This document shows positions 20,993 through 30,005 of a stretch of 41,408 nucleotides of DNA, piece after piece (within the stretch, counting starts at the first letter, position 1; every line of letters begins with the position of its first letter). The position numbers were made by a program, and so were the translations under genes. Below the pieces are notes generated by a model. That model saw only the letters and a list, made by a program, of their open reading frames with translations. It was not told the DNA's origin and did not search any database. Source of the DNA: Selaginella moellendorffii (Eukaryota; Streptophyta; Lycopodiopsida; Selaginellales; Selaginellaceae); contig NW_003314391.1 of assembly GCF_000143415.4 (NCBI RefSeq), positions 1-41,408 on the forward strand, in the 5' to 3' direction.

Positions 20993-23694
20993 TCAGACTG
21001 TTATTTTTTGCCTCCAACGCCTATACAATAATCTTGGAATTTCATCACTCTCCACACTATTAGGATTTAAACCCAATAGTAATGCCATCTCTTCTCTAAT
21101 ACGTCCACGCTCATGTTCAGTGGTCGAAGAACCCATCCGGTTGAGCAAATTATGGAGATGTGGATAGTGCTTGGCTAGACAATATACATGCCATAAATGA
21201 TGACTAGTGTCTGTCCAATCAAATGGCTTCTGATATACCGTTCCATCTGCCATTTGGTTGATTTCTGCAGCCACCTCCTGGACTGGCCGGTTCTCTATCA
21301 CCATCGCTCCAAGCCGTTTTGCAAGGTCCCCCAAAACATACGGTTTCTTCTCCCTAGTTTCCATACTGCAAGAGATGGGGTGCACTGCATATGTGTGCGT
21401 GTTCGCTGCAGTTTTAATCGGCGAGTCATCGATGATGAGGATTTCACTTGAACTAGCAGTCTGGTTCATCACTACAACCTCTAGCTTGACAAAGATGGGC
21501 TTGCTACCCCTCACATGGACCATAGTCAAGCAATCCTCCTGCGTTAGGAGAAAGTCAAATGGTAATATTACTCGCGTCTGATCGTGCATCATCTGTAGCA
21601 ACGTTAATGCATTGTGGCGCATCATGGATGTCCAAACTCCCAATTGCAAATTGAACCTGGCCCTCTGTTTTAAGTGTCGCATGGTCATTATTAGATCCCG
21701 CAGTTTCTCCCGTGTGATTAATGTGAATCTGTCTCTTTTGACCAACTCGATGAACTTGGGGGCCCCCTTCACGTACTCATCGATGTCTTCATTTGATAAA
21801 TCCAGCGCTTCCATCATCTCTTGCATGTTGTCGATGCTCACCCTCTCCACGGCCACTTGCTCGAAGATCCAATCCTTCAATAGCGCACGAGCTCTCAGAG
21901 TCGTGCACAAGTCCTCGTATGTCACAATATGGCCGGGAGTCATTTTGGTCTTGTTGAAGGCTACCTCACCACGTAGAAGAGCATTAGGCACTGTCAGAAG
22001 GTCGTCGTCGTCTAGAGACCGCGAGAAACGCAAGGCGTTGAGCTTCAAATCATTGGGCTTCCGGCCGTCCTCCACACCCATTGAGTTTGGCAACTCCCCG
22101 TCATGGTACCTCCTCAGCACATCTACCCATTTGTCAAAAACAACTTTTGTCGCGAGTAGAATGTTATGGATGCTGAGTGTGTCATTGACCCCCAGTGTTT
22201 TCGAGAGAAGACTCGAGAATTCCTACAATGGAAATGGCGTGAGGCCACATGCTATGCCACATGCAACGAGGCTTACCTGCCAGGCGCTAGTTGCTAGTGC
22301 ATGTCCTTGTCCTCGTTTTTGTGGCTTCTTCAGTTGAACCCAGAGCTTCCGTGTTCGTGCCAATGTCTCATGCAGACCCGATTTGTAGCACGTTTCTTGC
22401 TTGACATTCTGCGCGTGGGAGATGTATATGATAGATCGGAGGGGCGAGTTGCCTTTTATCAGGCGGACAACTCTTGTCTTGAAGACTTTCTTCACCTCCT
22501 CGCCCACCATAATATCCACAACTATCTCTTGCATCGCCAAACTAGAATGCTGCCCGGAGACGGCATAGAACCGGATGTTCTGATCGTCCAACACCTTCCT
22601 ATTGATCAAGTCTGGAAACCTCGTCTCGCCCTTCATTGTTCGGTAGTAGGGGATCACGTCTGCGATGTCGGGTGTTACTGGACTTGCCAGCATCTTCTGC
22701 TTCAGTTTCTCCACCCACTCATCAGATACTAGCCTGTGGTTGTATTTGCTTTGGATGTCGATACGGCTCACGTCGATTGTATATACTTTGTTGGAATAGT
22801 AACAAGTACTATTATCTGCGACGATTTTTGCTGCCTCTTCTTGCTCTTTCTGCTCTTTATGGCTCTTCTTTTTGGTGGGTGTAGTGTTCGAACCCGAGGC
22901 AATGGCATCACCGAGTAGCTTCTTTTTTGGAGGAGAGTCGGACGTCGGCTTGAGCTTGACCACCCTTTTCTGCTTCGGGGTAGTTTCCAAATCGACCCCC
23001 TTCCCCTTCGCTTTGCGAACTGGAGGCACTCTCAACGGCTCAATGTTGGAATATAGTTTTTGAACATCGCCGTAGGTGAGGTCCGTGGATTCCATGTGAT
23101 CTTCATAGACCCGCAGCGTCTTTGAAATTGTGGGCCTCCTGGACAACCTCTCCCTAGCTCCCTCTAGGAATTCCTCATAGCCGCTGCCCCCCTCCGGGAA
23201 GCCGCTAGGATGTGCAAGGTGGATCTTGAAGGCAGACGCTGTCTCTACCACAAGTGCCAGTCCATATTCTTGCATGGAACTGCATGGAGTGTCTGTCACT
23301 TGGATGAGGATCCCCATGCATTCTTTTCTCCCACCATCTGTGTTGTACAGCCTCAGATCCTCGCCTTCCATCCCGAAAGTCCAACTGGTGAGTTCCTTCC
23401 CCTTCTCTGCATCCACATTGACAGTGGCTGGAAGAAGAACGCAATTCCTCGCCTGTTCAGAAATGCACAACAATTAGAGCTGACAGATGAAAAGCTAGCA
23501 GCTGGAAATAACGTGAGGCCACACGCCATTCACCACTGCATCAGATGTCTTGAGGCTGCATCCTAAGATGGCGTGAGGCTACACGCCATCTGTAACCGGA
23601 CTGCACTCGAGAGCCCAATCGGTGCATGCCAATGTTGCTACTGAATGGCATGTGGCCTCATGCCATTTTCTACTTGGCCTAAAAGACTTACCAT
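20993..23694 (-). CDS. transposon protein with ParB/sulfiredoxin-like domain
   Basis: Spliced model (minus strand): ATG 23694-23692, intron 23453-23691, exon 23452-22277, intron 22223-22276, exon 22222-20993 (TGA); about 802 aa. The start is the last three bases of exon 1 (CAAATG|GTAAGT), with an in-frame TAG 17 codons upstream; the next exon follows CTGAACAG. Residues 150-215 are Lys-rich (PKQKRVVKLK, PPKKKLL, PTKKKSHK), probably nuclear-targeting. Residues about 223-350 resemble the ParB/Srx N-terminal fold: VYTIDVSRIDI, a helix VSDEWVEKLKQKML, then FYAVSGQHSSLAMQEI (V299-SGQH), in the place of ParB's GxxR box, then ISHAQN. Exon 3 (residues 394-802) is helical-looking and unrecognised. No stop or frameshift is seen in the spliced model. 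It probably binds DNA for the element; the ParB assignment is by eye. Confidence 0.62.
22223..22276 (-). other. 54-nt intron carrying a palindrome copy
   Basis: CAG|GTAAGCCTC ... CATTGTAG|GAATTC on the minus strand, phase 0. The last codon inside, TAG, would stop a retained transcript. Palindrome copy 2 occupies 22 of its 54 bases. Confidence 0.8.
22234..22255. repeat. 22-bp palindrome, copy 2 (inside an intron)
   Basis: ATGGCGTGAGG then CCACATGCTAT. One arm carries CGTG instead of CATG. Confidence 0.8.
23508..23529. repeat. 22-bp palindrome, copy 3
   Basis: ATAACGTGAGG then CCACACGCCAT. The arms pair CGTG with CACG, a paired change relative to the CATG/CATG copies. Confidence 0.75.
23568..23589. 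repeat. 22-bp palindrome, copy 4
   Basis: ATGGCGTGAGG then CTACACGCCAT. Both arms carry the CGTG/CACG variant, so the symmetry is kept. Confidence 0.8.
23645..23666. repeat. 22-bp palindrome, copy 5
   Basis: ATGGCATGTGG then CCTCATGCCAT. Confidence 0.8.
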
Positions 23695-24050
23695 TTGAAG
23701 CCGAATGGAGGCGTGACAACTGGACTCACTGGCGAATGTGCACTATGTGTGCAGCGGATCGTAGCAGCAAGGCTACTCTGCCACTTACAGTTGGAGAGTG
23801 GCGCTGAAATCTCCCGGGACGCCAAGTGGGCTGCGTGTGGGTGGCGGAGTGGGCGGCGGAGTTGGCGGCGAAGTTACAAACTGGGTGTGTCTTGAAGTGG
23901 ACGCCGATGCACACGAGCGCGATGCGAGCGCGAGTGTGATGCAAGCGCGAGTGGACACCGATGCACACGAGAAACCTGTAGAGAAGTGGGAGCGCGAGTG
24001 GGAGCACGATGCGAGCGCGAGTGTGCGAGCGCGAGTACGAAGCAAAATGC
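23695..24050 (-). other. GC-rich leader of the minus-strand gene with GCGAGCGCGAG repeats
   Basis: Probable 5' UTR of the ParB-like gene. It contains repeated GCGAGCGCGAGTG and CCGATGCACACGAG units (about 23905-24045). Open frames across it on both strands are repeat-driven and not conserved-looking. Confidence 0.4.
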
Positions 24051-24441
24051 AAAACCTAACCTCACACGCGCGAAATGTCACGACGGTTGGTAATCCCGCC
24101 ACATCATCATTCCTCGAAGTTGGGCGCCACCATTAATTTCTGGTTCGGCGCGCGCATGCGTGAAATCCAAAAGAAATCCGCAACGTCATCATTCCTCGGA
24201 CTGCATGCACGCGAAATCCAAAAGAAAGATCATGATTGGGATATCATTTAATACCCTCGCTATATTTATACCATGCATGATTGGATATTCCAAAGCATCT
24301 TGTATTTCCAAAAATGCCAGATGTTCAGCTAAATAAATTGTCAGAGGATTTGATGTGACGTTCAAGCGTGTGGGCTCATGCAATTTTGATCCCAAAAAAT
24401 GCACCAAAAAATGCTCGGTGTCATCTGGCGTTATCTCTTGA

Positions 24442-24463
24442 ATGGCGTGGGGCCGCATGCCAT
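24442..24463. repeat. 22-bp palindrome, copy 6
   Basis: ATGGCGTGGGG then CCGCATGCCAT, in the shared promoter region. Confidence 0.8.
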
Positions 24464-24947
24464 TTTCAGGAGCATATAGGAGGATATTCCTAGAATATTC
24501 TGACACACGCGAGATTGTTTTGAGTTTCCTGGAGATCCAACCGTTAGATCGCAACTAGATTTTACAGAATGGTATACAATGTCCTTCTTGATGACCCTGA
24601 AAAGAAGCATCTCGATCGGACACCACATGAGACCACACGAGCCTTACAATGTTTCAGGGGCATTTGCCATAGATCCGACCGTTATTTTGCTCCAAGATTC
24701 TACAGTTTGGTGTGCATTGACCTTTCCATCGACACTGCAAAGGGACATCACAATCAGATGCAGGATCACAAGAAACCAACTTCACTAACTCTGGTTTCAC
24801 CAAGATCTACGTAAGGAGTTATGAAATGAAAGGACCCTCTCTATTGAAATGTGTTTATGGTCCTAGGGGCATTGTGACATATCAAAGGATTTTGCATCAA
24901 GTTCTGTATTTGCGTGTTTATCAAGCTACTGAATTGCTAAACCCTAA

Positions 24948-24972
24948 ACCCTAACCCTAAACATGTGGCAAA
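24948..24972. repeat. short plant telomeric-type tract (telo-box)
   Basis: A few CCCTAAA units (AAACCCTAAACCCTAACC and so on) midway between the two divergent genes. It is too short to be a telomere. AAACCCTAA boxes are known promoter elements in plants. Confidence 0.7.
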
Positions 24973-25369
24973 TGCTGCGTGAAGAAAGATGCCCTTTCTG
25001 GGCAAATGCTATAAGAGGCAGATGCCGAGCAGATGTATCTCAGGCTAGCGAAGGGGACAAACGAAAGCTAGCTATAAACATGACGGGATGCAAATAGATT
25101 ACTAGGCTGGTCCTGCGAAAATCAAAAACCATAATTGAAAACATTGAAAATGCAAAAAGAAAGGTTTATAATATTTTTGAATTTTAAGCAACCAAAGGAA
25201 TGTAAGTAGGGCATGTGTTTGTAAGTTAAAAAATGCCTCAACCACTTAAATTCCCAAGTAAATAAAGCTGTTTCTATTTTTGGTACAGGTAAACTTTATA
25301 GCGTGTGGGCTCATGCAATTTTGAACCCAAAAATGCACCAAAAAATGCTCGACTAGCATTATTCTTTGA

Positions 25370-25394
25370 ATGGCGTGTGGCCTTATATTGCCAT
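25370..25394. repeat. palindrome, copy 7 (degenerate)
   Basis: ATGGCGTGTGG, then CCTTATATTGCCAT; the right arm has a small insertion. Confidence 0.6.
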
Positions 25395-25677
25395 AAATGG
25401 ACGTACACACACAGCATAATTATTCCTTTACACGGCGAATAATCTTGGCGTGGATCGCTGACATGGCATGGCAAAGTTCGAATCACTGACATGGCACAGC
25501 TGGATCGAGGCAAGGACATGATGTGACAAAGTTCAACCTCTGACAGCAAAGTCTAGAAGCTACTCAGTTTGAAATTTGTCAGAGGAATCATAAGATCTGG
25601 TTTGTCAGAGGATTTGATGTGACGTTCAAGCGTGTGTTATTTTTGAATTCTCGAACTCATTCCTAGGTCTATCATTT

Positions 25678-25945
25678 TTGTGCGCCGTGTTCTTGGTTCC
25701 GCTGAGCACAGTGAGCGCTGCTTGTGTAAGCGGCGTTGTGAGCTGTGGTTTATGCGTCTACAAGCGGTTGCGGCATTGCGAGCGCCATTGCGAGCGGCAG
25801 TTTATGCGAGTGGCAGTTTGTGTGAGCGGCGCTACGAGCAGTTGCGGTGTTGCGAGCGGCGCTACGAGTAGTTGCGGTGTTGCGAGCAGCACTGTCTTTG
25901 GTGTGGCTACCGCTTCCTCTTGATATTCGGCACTTGTGCTTCCTG
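25678..25945 (+). other. leader of the plus-strand gene with 30-bp tandem repeats
   Basis: GC-rich units of the form GCGGCGCTACGAGCAGTTG in two near-identical tandem copies (about 25828-25890), plus weaker GCGAGCGGCAG units. It mirrors the GC-rich leader of the opposite gene. Probable 5' UTR exon ending at a GTATGT splice donor at 25946. Confidence 0.4.
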
Positions 25946-25984
25946 GTATGTTCACCATGGAATGGTTTAGGACCACATTTAGAA

Positions 25985-26006
25985 ATGGCATGAGGCCACA
26001 TGCCAT
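25985..26006. repeat. 22-bp palindrome, copy 8
   Basis: ATGGCATGAGG then CCACATGCCAT. Confidence 0.85.
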
Positions 26007-26082
26007 CTTGGGCCCTTGCAATTTCATGGCTAGCGTATTGTCATGTATGTTTTTACTTGCCTGCAGCTGTGTGTATATCAAG

Positions 26083-26104
26083 ATGGCATGAGGCCTCATG
26101 CCAA
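26083..26104. repeat. 22-bp palindrome, copy 9 (closest to a perfect palindrome)
   Basis: ATGGCATGAGG then CCTCATGCCAA; only the outermost base pair is mismatched. Confidence 0.88.
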
Positions 26105-26152
26105 TTTTGTGAATGCGAAATTTCACGTGGGTGTCAATAGCATGTTTGAATA

Positions 26153-26174
26153 ATGGCATGTGGCCTCATGCTAT
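26153..26174. repeat. 22-bp palindrome, copy 10
   Basis: ATGGCATGTGG then CCTCATGCTAT. Confidence 0.82.
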
Positions 26175-26247
26175 TTGGTATGTTATGATTTAGGCCATTC
26201 TCCAATCATTTTTTGTATGGTCTTAACTTCTTTTCTACACTTTCAGA

Positions 26248-29200
26248 ATGGCCTTCAGGGTTGGGGAAAAGGTTTACATTTTGAATGGTGGGAAGAGAGT
26301 TGCAAAAGGGACCCTTGTGTCTATGGATCGGAACTTTGTTATACACTGTCAAAGGCTTGGGGAAGGCAATGCTGCTGTATCAGTAGAGACTGTCTTCGAT
26401 GGGAATGTGGTCGCTATTGAACGAGGAGAGATGGTCGTCGGGGTAAATGTTGTTGTTGCCTTGAAAAATCTGCAGAAGAAAGCAGATGTTGGGGACAGCG
26501 CAAGTGCGACGCATGTTCCCTCCGTGGATCTTAAGAACCGTGCTACATGGATTCAGGCAAAGGTGTTTCTAAACAACCCCGAGGGGGAGGTGGTAGCTGA
26601 GGGCTTAGCCACAGTTGTGGATCCAAGAGATGCGGTTGCTAATCAAGAATTGGGCTGGGATGATATTGGAGTTGCGATTTTAGAGGTTGTTGACACAGAA
26701 GAAAACAGTCTGACTATTGGAAGCATTGTGCGGTGGAAATTGAGGCATTTAGTGTTTGAGAATGTGAAGGATTCACAATCAAACACCACTACAACTGATG
26801 ACAGAACATCTTTTCATGGGAAAAGAAAGTACACCTTCCTACAGTGCAGCCAAAGGGATCTGAGCAACGAACCGAAAAGGCAGAAAATGGCGATGGAGGT
26901 TCGAATGGTCTCGACAGTTGCTTGTTGCAAGAGGAGGTGCTGTCAACATGCTGATTGGGATGCTATTGAAGAGGAGGGAGCAAGATACAAGACATTGTCC
27001 TGGAAGGCAGCTCGCAATTTTGTGTATGAGGCATTACGGTCATCTGTTGATGCTTCAGAACATCAGGTGGGGGGCATGGTCTTCCAGAGGGGTTTGGTCT
27101 GCATGAAGGCATGGAGAATCATTTATGGAGTCCCTCGAAGCACATTCTACAGAATCAAAACTGAGTTCGAGGAACAAAGGGTTCAACAGGCAGTCCATGG
27201 GAACGACGATACACACAAAACCAGGGGTCATGTTGTATATGGAGAGGCAATCTTCAAGAGGTTTGTCGAGACATGTAGCGAGCAGCAACCACATAAAACC
27301 CGCCTCTTGGAAGATGGAACACGAGACACCCAACGAGTTCTCCCTTCCATGTATACCAAGGGGGCCATATTGGAAGATGTGAATCGGGAACTCCAGAGTA
27401 ATGGCTATAGGAAGCTGAGCCAATCTAGATTTAGTAGATTGTGGAGCAACAGGTTTAGGGATGTGAGTATAGGAAAGTACTCCAGCTTTTCAAAGTGTGA
27501 CGAGTGCACTACTATCAAAATGGCTTTGTCGAAGAATTCTTGCAGCGCTCAAGAGCGAGAGACGTTGGTTAGAAGGCGGCTCAACCACAACATCGAGCAG
27601 AGAAGCTGCAGGACTGCATATTATCATAACAGGATTCTCTCCATGGAGAGACCTGACTCTTACCTCTGCATCATCCACGACAAAATGGACCAGAAAAAGA
27701 CGTGCTTACCTCGACTCAATCCTGCCCCCAAGGCAATCTCTTCATCCATGCAGCTGCCTGTGTCTCTATTTGGCATAATCGCTCATGGGCATGGTGCCCA
27801 GAACTATGGGAACTTCTTTGTACCTCTATGGGGTGGCGGGGGTGCAAACATGATGATTGCGTCCCTAGCAAAACACTTAAGGTCTCTGCAAAGTGCGCAG
27901 ACTGAGCTGAACGGCCAACCCTTGCATAAGGCCCTTGTCGATCGAACCCCATACAGGGTTCAGCTGGAGGAGGAGCAAAGGCTTGCAGTATCGCGTGGGG
28001 CCCCATGCCATCCCAGTGAATATGTTGGCCGTCAGATTGTAGGGTTATCACGTGAGGCCTCATGCCATTCCGACGAGGCTGGTCGCCCGGTGAATGCACA
28101 GCCTCATCCAAACGAAGCAGAATCTCAAGGAAGTTCTTGCGGCCGATGTGGCCTTCCACCCCATCTTCTGCTCCAAACAGACAATGCTGGCAGTGAGAAC
28201 AAAAACATGTACGTCTTCGTGTACTTGGCGATGCTTGTTGCCAAAGGCATATTTGAAACGGTTACACTTGGCTTTCTCATGGTTGGGCACACTCATGAAG
28301 ACGTCGATGCCATGTTCAGTCACCTGGCAGAGTCCCTCCGGCGATCCAATGTCCTCACCCTCCCACAACTCTACGATGAATTCCAAAATTGCATCAAAGG
28401 CACTGTTGAAGCTACACTTGTGACAGAGGTTCCAGACTTTAAGGGGTTTGTAAGAGGCTACATCAGGGACGGATCCGAAACGCTGATTGGCCACTCCAAG
28501 CCTCTTCAGTTTCATTTCAGCATGCGTGACGGTGCTCCAGTGATGAGGTACAAGATGAGAGAATGGGACACAGTGTGGCTGCCAGTGGATGGCATTGAAC
28601 TCTTCAAGAGAGATCCCATAACTGGGGAACCTATGATTCCTCAGGGTTCCCCACGGCCGATGCACCCGGATGGACTCAAAGACCAGGAAAGTATAGTGGC
28701 CGGGATTAGACAGCATATTGCCTTCTGGAAGAGGGGGTTGGTGTTTGGTGGAGAATCCTATTTTAAGAGGTGCAAGCCTTTGCTCGAATACTGGGAGAAG
28801 ATTATATCTGCTATCCAAAATGGGCCGGTTGTATATGAAGAATTGGAAGAGTCCTTTTGGCCAGAACCCAGAGCACCAGATAGTAGCGGAACAATGTCCT
28901 CTGGAAATGCAGTGACAGATAACGATGTTGAGGATCACTATTGTGGGCCGAGGAACAAGAAGCCGGATTCAGCATTCAATCCAGTACAGGTCTGCAAAGG
29001 AATGGTCGTGCTTGTTAGACCCAGTAATAAAAAACAAATGATATGGGTGGGGCGCTGCATCACTGATGCAGAGGAGGACGCAGAAACTAACTCCTTCAAT
29101 GTAACTGTGGAGTGGTTCAAGCCAAGTTCCGGATATACGAAGGATTGCCTAGAAAAGAGATGGGTGCTGAATCCAAGGGATCCCAGCATGAGCATATCGG

Positions 29201-29389
29201 TGGATAATGTTGTGCATGGTTGGATGCGGAAGCAGAGTGCCACCATCACCTTGCCAGACCATGCAAGAGATGTAGCAAGAGCATTCATAACCCGGGTTCA
29301 AGGTGAGATTCATTAATATTCCTTTACTAAGTTTCTAATGTATTTTATTTCAAGGTGAACAATCCGAATCTGAATCAGAGGAGGCGTGA
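26248..29389 (+). CDS. transposase-like protein (DUF7869-type RNase H fold, Tnp1-like N-terminus)
   Basis: Spliced model 26248-29302 + 29355-29389, about 1029 aa; unspliced, it stops at 29316 (GEIH). Residues 1-63 (VGEKVYILNGGKRVAKGTL) and about 88-150 (AKVFLNNPEGEVVAEGLA, ELGWDDIGVAILEVV) look like two copies of a plant Tnp1/En-Spm-type domain. A Cys cluster CCKRRCCQ is near residue 229, and SKCDEC follows later. The core has the pattern of DUF7869/Sola-like transposases: IIHDKMDQKKT (D478, D481), LLLQTDNAGSENKN (D645), VGHTHEDVDAMF (H681, H683, D685, D687), a candidate acidic triad. The C-terminus has a chromo/BAH-like WVGRC and VEWFKPSSGYT, ending, if spliced, in the acidic tail EQSESESEEA. 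Start chosen as the first ATG after the CTTTCAG acceptor. Between residues about 565 and 630 the frame crosses two palindromes. Long, intact frame, so possibly active. Confidence 0.75.
27990..28011. repeat. 22-bp palindrome, copy 11 (inside coding sequence)
   Basis: ATCGCGTGGGG then CCCCATGCCAT, read in frame as SRGAPCH. Confidence 0.8.
28047..28068. repeat. 22-bp palindrome, copy 12 (inside coding sequence)
   Basis: ATCACGTGAGG then CCTCATGCCAT, read in frame as SREASCH. Confidence 0.8.
29303..29354 (+). other. 52-nt terminal intron of the transposase-like gene
   Basis: CAAG|GTGAGATTC ... TTATTTCAAG|GTGAAC. Splicing keeps the frame and replaces GEIH-stop by GEQSESESEEA-stop. Length and borders match other introns in the window. 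Confidence 0.6.
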
Positions 29390-29463
29390 TGGCATGTGGC
29401 CCTTTGCACTAGTATATCTTAATACCGGTCTGAGAAATAGAATGGCATGTGCCCTCAGGCCTT
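29389..29463. repeat. two degenerate palindrome copies (13, 14)
   Basis: ATGGCATGTGGCCC at 29389 and ATGGCATGTGCCCTCAGGCC at 29442; the left arms are intact and the right arms decayed. The first overlaps the last base of the stop codon. Confidence 0.6.
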
Positions 29464-29981
29464 TTACTAAATCACCTTTGAAAGAAATGCAAGCCTCTAT
29501 GTCGTAAAAAAAAGGTACTAGAGAAATTCCTTAATAATATGAATGTTATTTAGTTTCATGAAAATACACTAAGGGTCAAATGAGTTAAATGACTTCTCCA
29601 GACTAGCAATGCCTCTTGCTACACCTTCACAATTAGATTCGTTAGAAAAAGATAACATTGAATAATATCTAAATGTTCTCACCATTAAGTTATATGTTTG
29701 GCTAATAGGAATGACGTTCATCTTGGAAAGCTCACCACACGCTCAATGAACAAAAAAATAGTGTGTGCGCGCATGCCATCGCTCTTCTTTAGCTTCAGAT
29801 TCGGCTTGTTCACCTTGACAATGAGATTTATTATACAACCAGATGGACTCAGTCTGGACACAAAGTCACCGCGCTAGTCACCATGCCCTAGACATGTCTA
29901 GCCCCTGGACAAAAAACATATAATTTCACGTCATTTTCAAATACTTGAAAATTTGTACTTAGTCCCATTTTACTGAATAAA
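29464..29981. other. 3' non-coding arm of the transposon
   Basis: AT-rich, no gene. A half-site GCGCATGCCAT lies at about 29769. The reverse complement of the left subterminal region is not extensively repeated here beyond the TIR. Confidence 0.5.
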
Positions 29982-30005
29982 TCCCACTTTAACGAAATAG
30001 AGCTT
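29982..30005 (-). repeat. right terminal inverted repeat (24 bp)
   Basis: Exact reverse complement of 20551-20574, followed by the TSD AGAT at 30006-30009. Confidence 0.85.

Larger units (their letters stand above)
23453..23691 (-). other. 239-nt first intron with three palindromes
   Basis: Minus-strand GTAAGTC ... CTGAACAG. It contains palindrome copies 3, 4 and 5 and is much longer than the other introns. Confidence 0.55.
24051..25677. promoter_or_regulatory. divergent intergenic region of the transposon
   Basis: Lies between the two leaders, so it must hold both promoters. Contents: a tandem duplication with CATCATTCCTCG and GAAATCCAAAAGAAA repeated (24100-24230), palindrome copies 6 and 7, a telomeric-repeat tract at 24948-24972, and direct repeats. 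The block at 24366-24465 recurs at 25300-25395, and TTGTCAGAGGATTTGATG recurs at about 24340 and 25602. No TATA box can be assigned with confidence. Confidence 0.5.
25946..26246 (+). other. 301-nt 5' intron with three palindromes
   Basis: TTCCTG|GTATGTTC ... ACACTTTCAG|A-ATG. The acceptor sits one base before the start codon of the transposase-like gene. Contains palindrome copies 8, 9 and 10. The donor choice is tentative. Confidence 0.5.
20551..30005. mobile_element. two-gene TIR DNA transposon, 9455 bp (Sola-like?)
   Basis: Bounded by perfect 24-bp inverted repeats beginning AAGCTCTATTTC, with a 4-bp TSD AGAT. Inside are two divergently transcribed intron-containing genes, a shared promoter region of about 1.6 kb, and at least twelve copies of a 22-bp palindrome. 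Deleting the element plus one TSD copy gives an uninterrupted gypsy RT reading frame across the site, which supports the exact borders. A 4-bp TSD is known for the Sola superfamily (also reported for some Academ elements). The superfamily assignment is inference. Confidence 0.82.

Noticed and set aside
23726-24136. Arg/His- or Ala/Val-rich open frames upstream of the ParB-like gene
   Set aside because: Driven by GCGAGCGCGAG repeats on several frames at once, with no domain; treated as a leader.
24948-24972. Chromosome-end telomere
   Set aside because: Only a few units, internal to a mobile element; a telo-box or an interstitial tract.
20937-28068. Palindrome copies as a CRISPR-like array
   Set aside because: Spacing is irregular, from tens to thousands of bases, with no spacers of constant length, and the host is a plant.
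27716-28938. Long minus-strand open frames opposite the transposase
   Set aside because: Shadows of the real plus-strand gene; no family motif on the minus strand.
26248-29316. Single-exon reading of the transposase ending in GEIH
   Set aside because: Kept only as an alternative; the 52-nt GT...AG segment fits the local intron size and gives a longer frame.
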